Of a stretch of DNA of 64,000 nt, positions 1 to 11,314 are shown one piece after another (the stretch's first letter is position 1; every line of letters starts with the position of its first letter). The position numbers and the translations under genes were made by a program. The stretch is from Microthyrium microscopicum (lineage: Eukaryota > Ascomycota > Dothideomycetes > Microthyriales > Microthyriaceae). The DNA is taken from positions 960,882 to 1,024,881 of the forward strand of contig MU004240.1 of NCBI GenBank assembly GCA_010405405.1, in the 5' to 3' direction. The notes beneath the pieces are model-generated. The model saw only the letters and a list, made by a program, of their open reading frames with translations. It ran no database searches and had not been told where the DNA came from.

Positions 1-1464
1 GTCTAAATTAATTATAATAGTATACTTAATAAAAGATAACTTTATTATTAGAAATAGGTCGTTCTAAGTAGGTAAAGACTATAATTATTATAGTTCAAGT
101 AAATATATAAAAATAGGGACAAGAGTAATTACTAGGGAGTTACTTAGACCCCTATAATCTCTCTTCTTTATTACTTAAAGCTATAAAGACTCTACTAAGC
201 TATCTATATTTATAATAGGTTATTATTAGTTAACCTAACTAATAATACTTTATCCTATATAAATGTATCCTATTAGTAGTTATCTTAAACTAGAGGTATC
301 CTAGTTCCTAATATTTATAGTATATAATAATATATAAAAAAAAAAGAATATAATTTTTATAGAGTTATATAGCACTACGTAATATTCTAGGTAATAATAA
401 AAGAAGAATTCTAGTATAACTATACTAAGTAATATATTTTATTATATTTACGTAGGTAGGTAGAATATAGTTCTAGTAATAAAATCTTTTAGTTTAATAA
501 CTTCTTTAAAAAGTTAAAATATAAAGAAGACTTTTCTAGTAAATATATATAGTATAAATATTAATATATAAATATATAATTCTATTAAAGTTATACCTTT
601 ATAATATATATTTACGTAATAAAAGCTTAAGAGATAATACTACGTTCCTTTATAAGAAGCTTATTTATATTACTCTAAAGTATTTATTACTTAAGCTAAT
701 TATTCTCCTACTCTTCTACTCTATTAATAAGGATCTTAAGCAATAAAATATTAAATAGAATTACTAATAAGAGTATAAGTCTATAACTCTAAGGGTTATA
801 TAAGAATAATCTAAGAATTCTAGTAGAATTATATAATTCCCTCTTATTTCTTATAGAATTAAATAGTTTAATTAGTTTATTTAGTTTAATAAGAACGCTT
901 TTGCCTAATAGGATATTTTTCTATAGCTTAGAGATATCTATAACCTTATTAGATAAAGTACCCTAAGAAAATATTTTATTAGTAATATAAATAAGTAAGG
1001 TTAGTCCTATAGAGAATATCCTAAAATATAAGTAGAAATTAAGTATAAATTATATATAAATAATCTAAGAGTTCTAATAGAATTATATAGTTCTCTTTAG
1101 TTAACTATAAAATAATCTTTACGAAATTAAATATCTATAATTCTAAGAATAAAGCATAATATATTAGATAATATTAGAATAAAATAGTAAACTTATATTA
1201 AATTAACTATGAGACTATAAAAGCTTTAAGGATCTTAAAGAATTCTAAAGTAATTCTAATTACTACTCTAGCTTAAAAAAATAAAAGAGACCTAAAATAT
1301 ATACCTAAGAAGACGCTATATAACTTTATATAAGATAAGCTAATATAATTATAGTAGAATTATACTTATTAATAAGAAAAGTTAAAAAAAAAACTAAAAA
1401 AGTTAGAAAAGGAATTAAAGAAGTTAGATAAGCTAAAAGAATTAGAAGAAGAGTTACTATTAGC

Positions 1465-2015
1465 TAGAATTATATTAAAATTATATAAGCGCTTTAAAGA
1501 GAAATATATAAGAGCTACTAAAAGAGCTAAAGATAGAAATACCTTTAAGTAAAAGTAGAGTAAGTAGAGATAGAGTAAGTACTAAAGTTCTATTAGAATT
1601 ACGTACTATATAGTAGAGAAAGCTTATAAAAGCTACTAAAAGAGCTACTAGAGAAGCTACTAAAAAAGCTACTAAAGGAGCTAAAGATAAGAATACTTTA
1701 AGATAAAAGTATAATAGATACTAGAGTTCTATTAAAATTACGTATAATATTATAAAGAGAGCTTATAATTACTATTATTTTTAAACTCTAAGCTACTAAA
1801 TAAGCTACTAAATAAGTTAGAGGTATTACTACTTTTAAGTAAAATGAGTACTAGAATTCTATTAGAATTATATATAAAATAGTAGAAAGAGCTTACTATT
1901 AACTTTACTTTTAAGCTTAAAGCTACTATCTAAGTTATCTAAAGAACTATTATCTTTAGAGATAGCTATATTAATAATAGCTATATTTCTATTAAAATTA
2001 TATATAACTATTAGT
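1465..2015. repeat. Degenerate tandem repeat, unit about 130-140 bp, four copies
   Basis: A phrase close to ttctattagaattacgta recurs at about 1588, 1727, 1857 and 1987, so the spacing is 139, 130 and 130 bp. Other shared pieces are runs of gctactaaa, gctaaagata and a tail like gtagaaagagctta. Within the second unit the short motif gctactaaa is itself repeated several times. The copies differ mainly by A/G and T/C changes, as expected for an old array altered by RIP. It lies inside the AT-rich block and just after the Lys/Glu/Leu-rich remnant. Confidence 0.6.
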
Positions 2016-2754
2016 AAATAAGGCATATAATAAAGTAAATTAGAGTAGTCCTCTTTAGTATTAAAGCCTAACTAAGAAAGAAAAGATATAGATTTAATAA
2101 TATCTAAAATTATATAAGAATTATGTAAGCTACGTAGAAGATAATATTAATAGTTAATCTTTTAATACTTTAGCGTTAAGGTAAGAGAGAGATTAAACTT
2201 AGAATTCTTATTAGAGTTAAAGTTAAGAAAATAAGCTAGAATTATAAGTAAATTATACTTTTTATCTTAAAAAAAATATATAGTATATTATATAAGCCTT
2301 CTACTTAAAAAATATAATATTCTTAGCTAGATAGGTTAAAGAATTATAAAAGAACTTTATAAAAATTAATACTTATAAGTATTACTATGCTTTTATAGTA
2401 CCTATCCTAGCTAAAAAAGATTAGCTATACTTAAGAAAACTATAATAGAATTATAAGCTTACTATCTTAGAGAAGAAAGAGGAAGTACTATTAATAGCCT
2501 AGAAGTATATTAGTTAACTCTATAGTTATAGTAATTATAATAGAATTATACTTATATAGTAATAAAAGTAAGAACTATACTTCTTAGTAAATAAATTGCC
2601 TTTTTTAGTATTACTAAGCCTAATAATAGATTAGTTCTATAATTCTTATATAATTATAGTAAGTACTTATACTAAGGTCTCTAGCTTAATTATTATAATA
2701 TTATATAAGCTAATAAGTAGTAAGTATTTATATATAAGTTAAGAGGAAGTAGTA

Positions 2755-3900
2755 CAGTAGTAGTACTTACGATCTCGCGGCAGGCCCTACCTATTTAAGA
2801 ATCCGCAGAGTATAGATTTAATTCCTATCTTCCTTACCACCCTAAAAAGGTAATTATTACTTGCTTTTAAAGCTACGTTTACTCCTTTTTAGAGAAGGTT
2901 ATCCTTTCCTTTTTAGTAAGTATAGAGGACAAGCTATAGCTCTTTTTAATACGTTATAAAAGGTACAAATTTTTATATTACGTAACTACTATATATAGCT
3001 ATAAAATCATTCTTATTAAAGCTCTACTAATAATAACGAACTAGCGTTAAAAATTACATAATTAGAAACTAGCTACACGGCACGCAAAGCTATATAAAAA
3101 TAAAGCCACAACATCGCTAAAGCGTAGCAAATTCGGCATGCCAAAGCCAATTCTTTTACGGCTCTTAGCAATTAAATCAAAGGAGCGGCCTTAGCTTAGT
3201 AAGCCCAAAATCTAGCCGCAATTAGTTAAGGCAAAGATCAGACCAAACGACACGACAGTAAATTACAGGATCTAGGAACACTACGGCTCAGTAAGTACAG
3301 TGCCCACGGGTTAGCAATACGGCGCTATAGGAAAAGTTAACAAACTTAAGGGAGGTAACCTAGAACACGCTAGTCCAAAGGGCCCTAGATCTCAGCTTAA
3401 AAGCAAAACACAGCGTAGACAGATAGCTCTTAGTAGACTATTAGCGCTACCTTAGACTTAGTATTACAGCACAAATAGAGGAATCTAACATAATAACAAA
3501 GAAGGAATCTTAGCCCCTTAAGGAACGACAATATTAGCAACTTCAAAAACTTAAAGCAGTAGACTAAACGAAAGAATAATAACCTATAATAAATACTAGC
3601 CTAGAGAGGTGCTACGGTTAGATACTACCTAGAATTTAGCTCTCCTAACCTACTAATACTTTCATAGCTTAAGAAGCTAATAGAGCTTAGCATAGTATTA
3701 TTAGCCTTAGTATAGATTAGCCTATAAAACATAATAGTAAGGTTTTCCCTTATATAGTTAGCGCCTTAGTTTACTAAACATATAGAGATTAGCTAAAGCT
3801 AGACTAGGCCTTAGGCCTAGAGCAAGCTATACTTAGCTAGATTTAGGTAGATTAGCTAATTAGATAAGGGTTTTTACCCGCTTATTAAGAGTAGCGTCTA
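2755..3900. other. Less AT-rich island inside the AT-rich block
   Basis: Base composition shifts abruptly near 2755 and GC-containing words become common up to about 3900, after which TpA-rich sequence resumes. No open frame of useful length and no recognisable protein similarity was seen. It may be a repeat that was mutated less heavily, or single-copy sequence trapped between repeats. Confidence 0.4.
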
Positions 3901-5280
3901 TATAGCCTATTAGCGTAGCTGAAAGATAATAAAACAAGATTTAATATATATAAGTTAAAATTATGCTAGAATTATAGAAAGCTAACTTACTTATATTTAA
4001 TCTTTACCTTTATATTATAGAAGTAGAGATTATAAACAAATATAATATAAATACTAATAATTATAAGAGAAATCTAGTAATATATTAAAAAGTAACTTAT
4101 ATCTTAGTAGAAGTCTTTTTATCTTCTCCTAATTAACTTATACTAATAGAATAAGCTTTATTAAGTTAGTAAAAGTATAGTAGAATTCTAATAAAAAACA
4201 AACTAGCTCTAAAATAGTAAATATAAATATAGGCGTAAATCTTAAGTAACGTTAGTAGAAGATTAATATAATTCTATAAGAACTTCTATAGTATTACTTT
4301 TATAAGGATAACTATACTAGATTAACTTATTAGATGTATTCTTATCTAGGACTATAATAAGGTAGCTATAATAGAATTATAAGCTAATTATATTTAGTTA
4401 TAGGAAATATAGCCTTCTTTATATTCTAATATTAGCGTAAGAAAGTAACTTAAGTAATAAATTTATATTATCTTATACTATTAGCTTAGTAAAGCATAAT
4501 TCTAACGTAATTACTTATTATTTTCTTTAGCATTAAGTATTAAGATAGAGTAGCCTTTTTAAACCTTATCTAACTTAGCTTTCTAAGCTTATATAGCTAT
4601 AGAATTATAAGTAAATTATACTTTTAAGAATAGTAATAGATATTTATATAAAATAATAGCGCCTTTATTAAGGTTAAGAAAAGCTCCTAAGATTCTTATT
4701 AGTATATAATTATAATTACGTTAGAATTCTATACTAATATATTAACTAAATTATATCTTAAAATTTTTTCTAATAGTATTAATATACCTATTAGTAAATT
4801 TAGCGTATAATGCTTAGATATTTAGAGCTATTAAAATTATATTAGAATTATGTAGGTACTTTAGTATAAATAAGAATAATAATTAACTTTACTTAAAAGA
4901 TTAATTTAAAGATAAAATAGAATAAAATAAAGAAATTAAAGAATTATAATAGAATTCTATTATTATTTATTTTACTATCTTAAATCTACTACTAGAATAT
5001 TATTTTTCTATACTCTTTTAGTATACTAAAAGATTCTTATTCTCTTTAGGCTTAGGTATCTTTAATTATAAATATATATACTAAAGTTAATTAATATATA
5101 CTAAGTATTTTAAAATAAGTTATAAAAAGCTAGTAGAATTATAATAGAATTAATTATTAATAATATAATTTAGACTCTCTAAATAGCTTAGTAGCGTTAC
5201 GTCTTTTTCTAATTTAGGCTCTCTATAAAAAGTAATTTAGGTTTAGGAACTTTAAGGGTTCCAGAGTCTAAACCCGCTAA

Positions 5281-5685
5281 GCATTTCGTGGCGCACCCAA
5301 ATCGCTATTACATCATGAGATTCTGGTGCTGTCAAGTAGGGACCATATCGAATTGCTAAACTTGGGCAGCAGCTCTCGGTCATGCTAAGTTGCTAACAGA
5401 CACTGGAAATAAGGGGCCACCAAGCACGAAAATGGGACAAGGTTGAGAGCTTGTCTTAGTCATGTTGAAATAGGCCCTAAATTATGTTCCCAGCCTCATC
5501 TTCAACGTCATTGTATTCTTGGGCGAGAGTCCACGCAAAAACAAATGTCGAGGATGTTCATGTCGATATGGTTGTGGATGTTCTGTAGAAGAGTCGTTGC
5601 TGGCCATGCACATTTCGTCTTCGATGTCTCTTTCATTCCAAAATAGATGTCTACTTCACCATGAGACCGACCATCTCTACAATTC
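5281..5685. other. Intergenic, downstream of NRDE2
   Basis: About 400 bp of normal composition between the AT-rich block and the NRDE2 stop codon. It should hold the NRDE2 3' UTR. Short overlapping frames here show no conserved features. Confidence 0.5.
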
Positions 5686-8600
5686 TCACGAGACATTCTC
5701 CAGGGCATTCGAAAGCATCATATCACAATGTGTCCGTATATCTCTGTCCTGCAGCACCTCGTACATAGACCTCAACTCGTTCAAAGACGTCGGCGGGTCC
5801 TGAGAAGCCAGCGCCCCAATCGTCAACAACATAAATCTCTTCGAGTGAGGCACCATTGTCCAGCCACGAGAGTATACCGATTTGACCCTCTCTACATCAC
5901 CATGTGCCAGCTCGAACTGCATATACATAACCCACAGCATCGGCGAGTGTTGTCCTTGCTTGTTTTTCACTCCTCGTTCAAACAATGCTCGCACTGAGTG
6001 CATGTTTGCCTCTGCGCCGGCATCGTATTGGACTTCTGCCCAGATTGCGAATATCCAATCAGAGAGTAGGTTGCGATTTTTGCTGCCTACTTCCATGCGT
6101 ATGGGAGATAGCAAGTGGCCAGGGAGCTTAGAACGTGGTCGGTGTTTTACGAAGGCTTCTAGAATCATCGTATTGCCTGGGAACGCATTAAAATTTCGTT
6201 GTAAGATTTTGCCGATGTTTGTTGGAATATGTTTTCCATGCGTTTTAGGCTTTGCTTGGTGGTAATTCAAGAATGATGTCCAAGATTGGTGAAGTAGCTC
6301 GCGAGATACGTTGTGGCTGGTATTGTCGGGGTCCAACAGAGCTAATGATTCTTCATAATTTTCAGAAGCCTGGGATAGCTTTTTGCTGGTTGTTAGATAT
6401 GTTAGTAGCATGCGAAGCTCTGCTATAATCAGGAAGCCTTCTGGATTTTGTTTCGAAATATGCTCTAGAGCAAGCTTCTCAAACTCCTGGTCAAGTGCGA
6501 CAACAAATTCGAGTTGAACAGGCTCCACACTCTTTGGAAATGGAAATGCACTCTACATCCGGTTAGCAAGCAAATCTTTGGATAGTTGTAGGAGAGAACA
6601 TACTTTGCCTTTGACATACGACACCAGTAAATGCATTGCAGCGTCGTCATTACCAATCTCGAGCTGTTGCCAAACCCATGTTTGCCAGAGTAGAACAACT
6701 ACCAATTGATTCTTTGCGTCTAGGGGTTTGCTATTTTCTATAGCCGTAGATAGAACTTTATTAGCCGACTCCATTTTGCCTCGATGTCCTTCGATTATGG
6801 CATAGGCATTGTATAACCGAAGACTAGATAGCGACTTCTTAAGTAACCTTTTGGCCTCTTTCGCTGCTTCATTGGCATTCCAGTGCTCCAGGACGAACGC
6901 GACGTAGTACTCTGCAAATTCATCATTCGACACAAATTTTGTAGCGATTGAATGCAAAATATTACGCAGCCATGACTTGTCGATAAGCAGTGGAAGATTA
7001 AAGGCTCCACGAAAAAGCTCTTGTGTAGTGAGCAGACGCGACTTGAAGGCTGCAGGTAATGAGTCTTTAGTACTAACGATTTTCCAAAGATCATGATGCT
7101 GGACATGTAAAAAGTCTCCAGACCAGCGGTTTGGAGTCTTTGTTGAGAATAAGGACGATATCAAAGGAGGGAGGCCAAAGTGATCAAGAAAGGCTTCCAC
7201 AAGGTGTGCAGGCTCCACCAAGCTCACATTATCGACTTCATTGAACGGAATCGTCGACAAGACAGGTTCCAAGTCTGCAAAGAATATCGTATGGAAGAAG
7301 TCGCCAGCGGGTGTTTTGTCTTGAGTTCGACCTGGTCGCTACGAAATGATTAGTCTACAGTTCCGCGGAAGATTCGTTTAAGAAATATAGAGTGGATTAC
7401 AGAAGCTTACCCATAATTCGTCCTCCAGTCTCCATTCCAGCTCGACAAATCGTTTCATAATGTCTTTGGTAGGCTTTAGACTCTCTGCTTCGACAGTCAC
7501 CTCTGCCAATTGCTCAGTCTGCTCAGCTCCGGGATTATAGCTGGGCCAAGAAGCATTGGGACTTTCGCCTAATCGTGCTCCCTCACTTCGCCAGAATTGA
7601 CCAAAAAGTTCTAGATTTGTGACGTTTTCCGGTAAGGATGTACGACTATGAAGACACAAGTCGAGAGCTGATTGCCAAAGAGCGACGTTTAGTTCGCCGT
7701 AACCGCATTCGCGTATTAGGTTGCAGAGCTGAAGAAATACGTGGGCATACTTCCCCGAAAGATCAATTCGTTTGGAATCAGCTAGATCAGCTGCGGAAAG
7801 TTGTTCACGCAAATATAGCAAGATGTCGATATAATCGGCATTGGATCTTTCTGTACAGGCAGGACAAGTTAGCATACCTGTGGCTTATTTCCACGCGGAC
7901 TGAGAGGAAGCGCTTACTGTAAAAGAAGCTGAACGGCTTTTTCAGGAATGCCTCAACTCGCATGAGCCGGAGAGCAATGCTGTCTGGTCGAGCGTTGATG
8001 ACTTTAAGCCAACTTCGGACCAAGTTATCCTCGTCAACTCCCACGGGCGTTTGTTCCATCATGCCAATCAAGAGATTCTCTTCTGCCTCTTTATTCGCAG
8101 ACATAGCCTTCAGTGCGTCTCTGTATACCATTGTCCTATTGTCGTGGAGTTTCTTCTGTTCCGATGGACTCAAATCCGCAGCGCGGTCGTATTGTGCACT
8201 ATTCCCTGTTAGATAAACTATCGCCTCAGATTCTGTCTACGAGAAATGAATAGCATTTACTCCCATAAAGGAAGGAGCCTGTGAAGTATACTTTTCAACT
8301 ACCGCAGCAGGAACAAAAGTTTGTTTTTGTCAGTTTATACCACCAAACCGCAAAATCAGATATCAGAGGGCCTGTTGAGAATGAAGACACCCGGGGCGAA
8401 CTAACCTTCGAATCACCTCCTCCTGGTGATCAATTAAATTCAACCAATTTGAGATGTTATGCGGGTCATCCAAAGTTAAGCGCTCTAATCGCATGTTGAG
8501 TTTCTCTGCCCATTTCCAGGTTGGCTCCTTCTCTGAATCTGCATCCACGGACGGCCTATCTACGGGCTTGATAGCTTTTTGAGCGAAGTGTAAGGGACCG

Positions 8601-9407
8601 GATTGATTCGAGTCATCAGAGTCGTCGTGGGCTTCGTCCTCATCAGAAGCGGCGGTTTCCCTGTCGTCCAGAGGTGCGTAATCTGCTCCATGATCAAGTT
8701 TTGTCTTAAGAGGAGCAAGTTTGAATGTTTCGCGTATCGCCTTGTGCTTTCGAAGTACAGGTGGACCGGGTTTCTCCAATACAAAGGGGTTGTCGATGAC
8801 AAGGTGTTTGTTCGTTGAAAGGGTGCGGTCGATCTTTTTTCGGGGATGAATTCCTACCACACTTCCCCAGCCGCGTCTATAGTATCTTGGGACTTTTGAC
8901 TGTTCTAAACTTCCATATTTGATATTGAGAGGGTCGCCTTTGCGGTCAATGAAGAAAGAATCCTCGTCTTCATAGTCGGCTTGGCGTTTAGGTAAAAGAT
9001 GGCTGACTGTTCTCGAGGATATCGAGTCACGCTCTGCTCTACGAGAGTAAGAGAGTTGTCCTTCTCGAACATACTCTTCTTCGTCATGAAGTCGTCTTCG
9101 ATCTTGGGTCTTCTCTCTCACCCGATGTCGCGATTTATCATCTTTCTTGTCATCACGCGTTCGTTTGAGCCGGTCACCAAGGCTTAGTGCACCGTCTCTT
9201 TCATGGCGACGCGCTCGTTTCTTTTCTCTATCTTGATCGATACGGTCTTCAGAAACACTATGGTCGTCTAGTCGCGACCTGGCACTGTCTATGGCTCGCT
9301 TGGGCTTGAAACTAGAGAACTTTGGCACTGATCGAGTTTCCTACATTTCACCGATGATTAGCAGTCATCCATTATTGAAGGACAGATGTTTTTACCTTTT
9401 CAGCCAT
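5686..9407 (-). CDS. nrde2: NRDE-2 family nuclear RNA-surveillance protein
   Basis: This gene encodes a 1089-residue NRDE-2 protein. The family is nuclear and works with the Mtr4/exosome machinery and the spliceosome (Nrl1 in fission yeast). Six exons are inferred: 9407-9396, 9340-8406, 8198-7918, 7850-7411, 7338-6604 and 6552-5686. The first exon codes only for MAEK. The first 100 residues are rich in Arg, Asp, Glu and Lys. A conserved block follows, with the RRGWGSVVG and LVIDNPFVLEKPG segments, then the NRDE-2 domain beginning near WKWAEKLNMRLERL and a long HAT/TPR-like helical C-terminus. The second intron is about 207 nt, longer than the others, and only acceptor AATAG|T keeps the frame. 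The stop is TGA. Identification rests on domain-wide resemblance and the length is normal for the family. Confidence 0.85.
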
Positions 9408-10008
9408 ATCTAATTGATGGATGTTGTTTGTTGTCCATGTAGTTCGGTGGAAGTGTTCCGAGCCGAGATCTGCAAGTCGGGATGCCGATTTAGAGGCAAA
9501 TTTGTCAGACTCACTGTCTCACACTAGTGAAGTAGCTGAAACTCAACACCACAGCTTCACTCACCCCTTCCTATCTGGGTAATCATCGAAGAACAATTTC
9601 ATTGCCATGCACGAAGCCAGCCCTTTCGGAATGTCTATTCTTGATGCTATCGTGGACTATCTTTTGTATCTCGACAAATGAAGCGAGAGATACAGTCATT
9701 TGTCCTCTCCTTCCGAGGTCTTTGCGATATACGGAGTAGATCCCTGCATCTCGCATATAAAGATATGACACACAGCTCAATACAGCTTTCGGATACATGT
9801 AGTCGTAATAGCGCAATAGTGACGTTATCTCTTGATTGCGCTCTGGTCTAGTGCTTTGAGGGCACATGCAGTCTGCTCTGCGCGAAGAATATCATTTAAA
9901 GGCTCAGGTCTTCTTACAACCATTCACAGCATGTAAGAGCTCTTTATCAACCCGCTGGATTTGGTCCTGCATTTGTCACTCACCGGTGCACCATTTAGAA
10001 GCTGCAAG
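9408..10008. other. Intergenic, divergent promoter region
   Basis: 600 bp between the starts of NRDE2 (-) and the dienelactone hydrolase pseudogene (+). It presumably contains the NRDE2 promoter. A 94-codon minus-strand frame at 9583-9867 has no recognisable domain and is not called. Confidence 0.4.
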
Positions 10009-10759
10009 ATGTCCATTGCTACATGTTGTGTTACTGGATTTCAGTGGGCAGGTACTCCTTCCGGGTGAATCAATAAACTTGCTTCTCTCAACACCTGGGT
10101 ATGTTAGCGGCGACAATTCGAATGTGGCAATCCTTATCATGCCTGACCTACTAGGCTGAAAGTACCCGAATGTCCGACTTTTGGCAGACCATTATGCCCG
10201 AGAAGTAGACGCAATTGTCTTTGTTCCGGATTTCTTTGATGGCGAAGAACTTCCCTTTGAACCTGTAGACAAAGGGCGATGGCAAGAGGTTGATATTGGA
10301 GGGTTCATGCAAAGACATGGACGAGACACTTCTGAGCCCTTCATCTTTGAATGCGCGTGCGCCCTTCGCAAGCAATATAAGATCGTTGAAGCTGTCGGAT
10401 TTTGCTATAATGGATGGGCCGCTTTTCGTCTTGGAGCTAAAGAGCATGGAAAACCTCTACTCGATCGTATCACCGTTGGACACCCCAGTCTGTTGACGAA
10501 GAAAGATATCAATGAGGTTGCCGTACCAATTCAAATACTAGACCCCGAGCTGGACCCGGTCTACACAGTGGACCTGAAGACATACACATCTCAAACCCTG
10601 CAACAATTGAATGTTTCATTTGACTACCAATATTTTCCTGGAGTTGAACACGCTTGTCTAGTCCGAGGCGATCCTGGCAAACCCGGTGAGCACGAAGCAA
10701 TGATCAGGGGCAAGAATGCAGCCGTCAATTGGCTGCAACAATTCTGCCGCCGTCCATGA
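10009..10759 (+). pseudogene. Dienelactone hydrolase family, broken near the N-terminus
   Basis: The 3' part (10160-10759) is an open frame with dienelactone hydrolase features: the nucleophile region VGFCYNG, an Asp-containing segment ILDPELDP, and the His in GVEHAC, giving the Cys-Asp-His triad typical of this alpha/beta-hydrolase family. Upstream sequence continues the family pattern: the ATG at 10009 starts MSIATCC followed by GTPSG, and a second frame gives GYVSGDNSNVAILIMPDLLG. Three lesions separate these parts. There is a TGA after GTPSG, a +1 shift around 10095-10105, and a TGA at 10157-10159 where relatives have Trp. No intron with proper borders removes them, because protein similarity runs through. 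A shortened product from a downstream ATG would lack the first strands of the fold, so I call it a pseudogene. Confidence 0.75.
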
Positions 10760-11314
10760 GCCGCCTGTTGAATTGAAATTGGTCACATCAAGATTCTGTA
10801 CATCGGCTCAGGTCAGATTGACAACTTCGCCACAAGTTAAGACAGCTGATCACAGTCAAATCTTCAAGGGTTTAGTTATATTTATACAACGTTTTTGTTT
10901 CTGGAATTGATCTATATATCTAGACAAAGGCCTATTCTCAAATGGTCACTGTCCCTTTCCGACAAACAAGTACAGCTTTTGTATACCTATATACAGAATG
11001 AACTTGCCAACGACCATCGAACGACTCTCGTGCTAGAACATAACTCAGACAGACTACGGCTGCGAATGCAGAGCATTTTATACTTGGGATTTTATAACAA
11101 CTAAGAACTGACCATGGATATCAAATATATATTTCTGACTAGGGCTGGCGTAGTGAGTACAAGATGGGCGATTTAAATGATAGCTATGGATGAATGATAT
11201 TTGGTATTGATACTTTGTAACAGCTATTGAGTATAAGAAATAAGGAACTAACAAAGGGAAAGCAGGCTCAGGGGGATCTACTTAGATCCAACTCCGATGA
11301 ATCTCACCGGCTTC
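10760..11314. other. Intergenic, convergent 3' ends
   Basis: 555 bp between the end of the hydrolase remnant (+) and the end of the glycosyltransferase gene (-). It should hold both 3' UTRs. Nothing else is recognised. Confidence 0.4.

Larger units (their letters stand above)
1..5280. repeat. AT-rich, gene-free block (RIP-like transposon debris)
   Basis: This stretch is dominated by A, T and the dinucleotide TpA, and it has no open frame of 60 codons on either strand. Such blocks in Pezizomycotina usually arise when repeat-induced point mutation turns CpA into TpA in duplicated elements. That is an inference here, because no intact relative is visible. Short Lys/Leu/Glu-rich pieces can be read on the plus strand around 1380-1510, which suggests a former coding element, but the family cannot be named. 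A block around 2755-3900 is clearly less AT-rich. The edge with normal sequence lies near 5265-5290. Confidence 0.8.

Noticed and set aside
1-5280. Named transposon family in the AT-rich block
   Set aside because: Lys/Leu/Glu-rich pieces near 1380-1510 recall the C-terminal part of some transposases, but no catalytic motif or terminal repeat could be identified, so no family is named.
8199-8405. Frame break in NRDE2 between exons 2 and 3
   Set aside because: The first acceptor tried (AACAG) gave a stop, but the acceptor AATAG with exon start at 8198 keeps the frame, so no lesion is needed.
9583-9867. 94-codon minus-strand frame
   Set aside because: No recognisable family, no splice partners, and it lies in the NRDE2/hydrolase promoter region.
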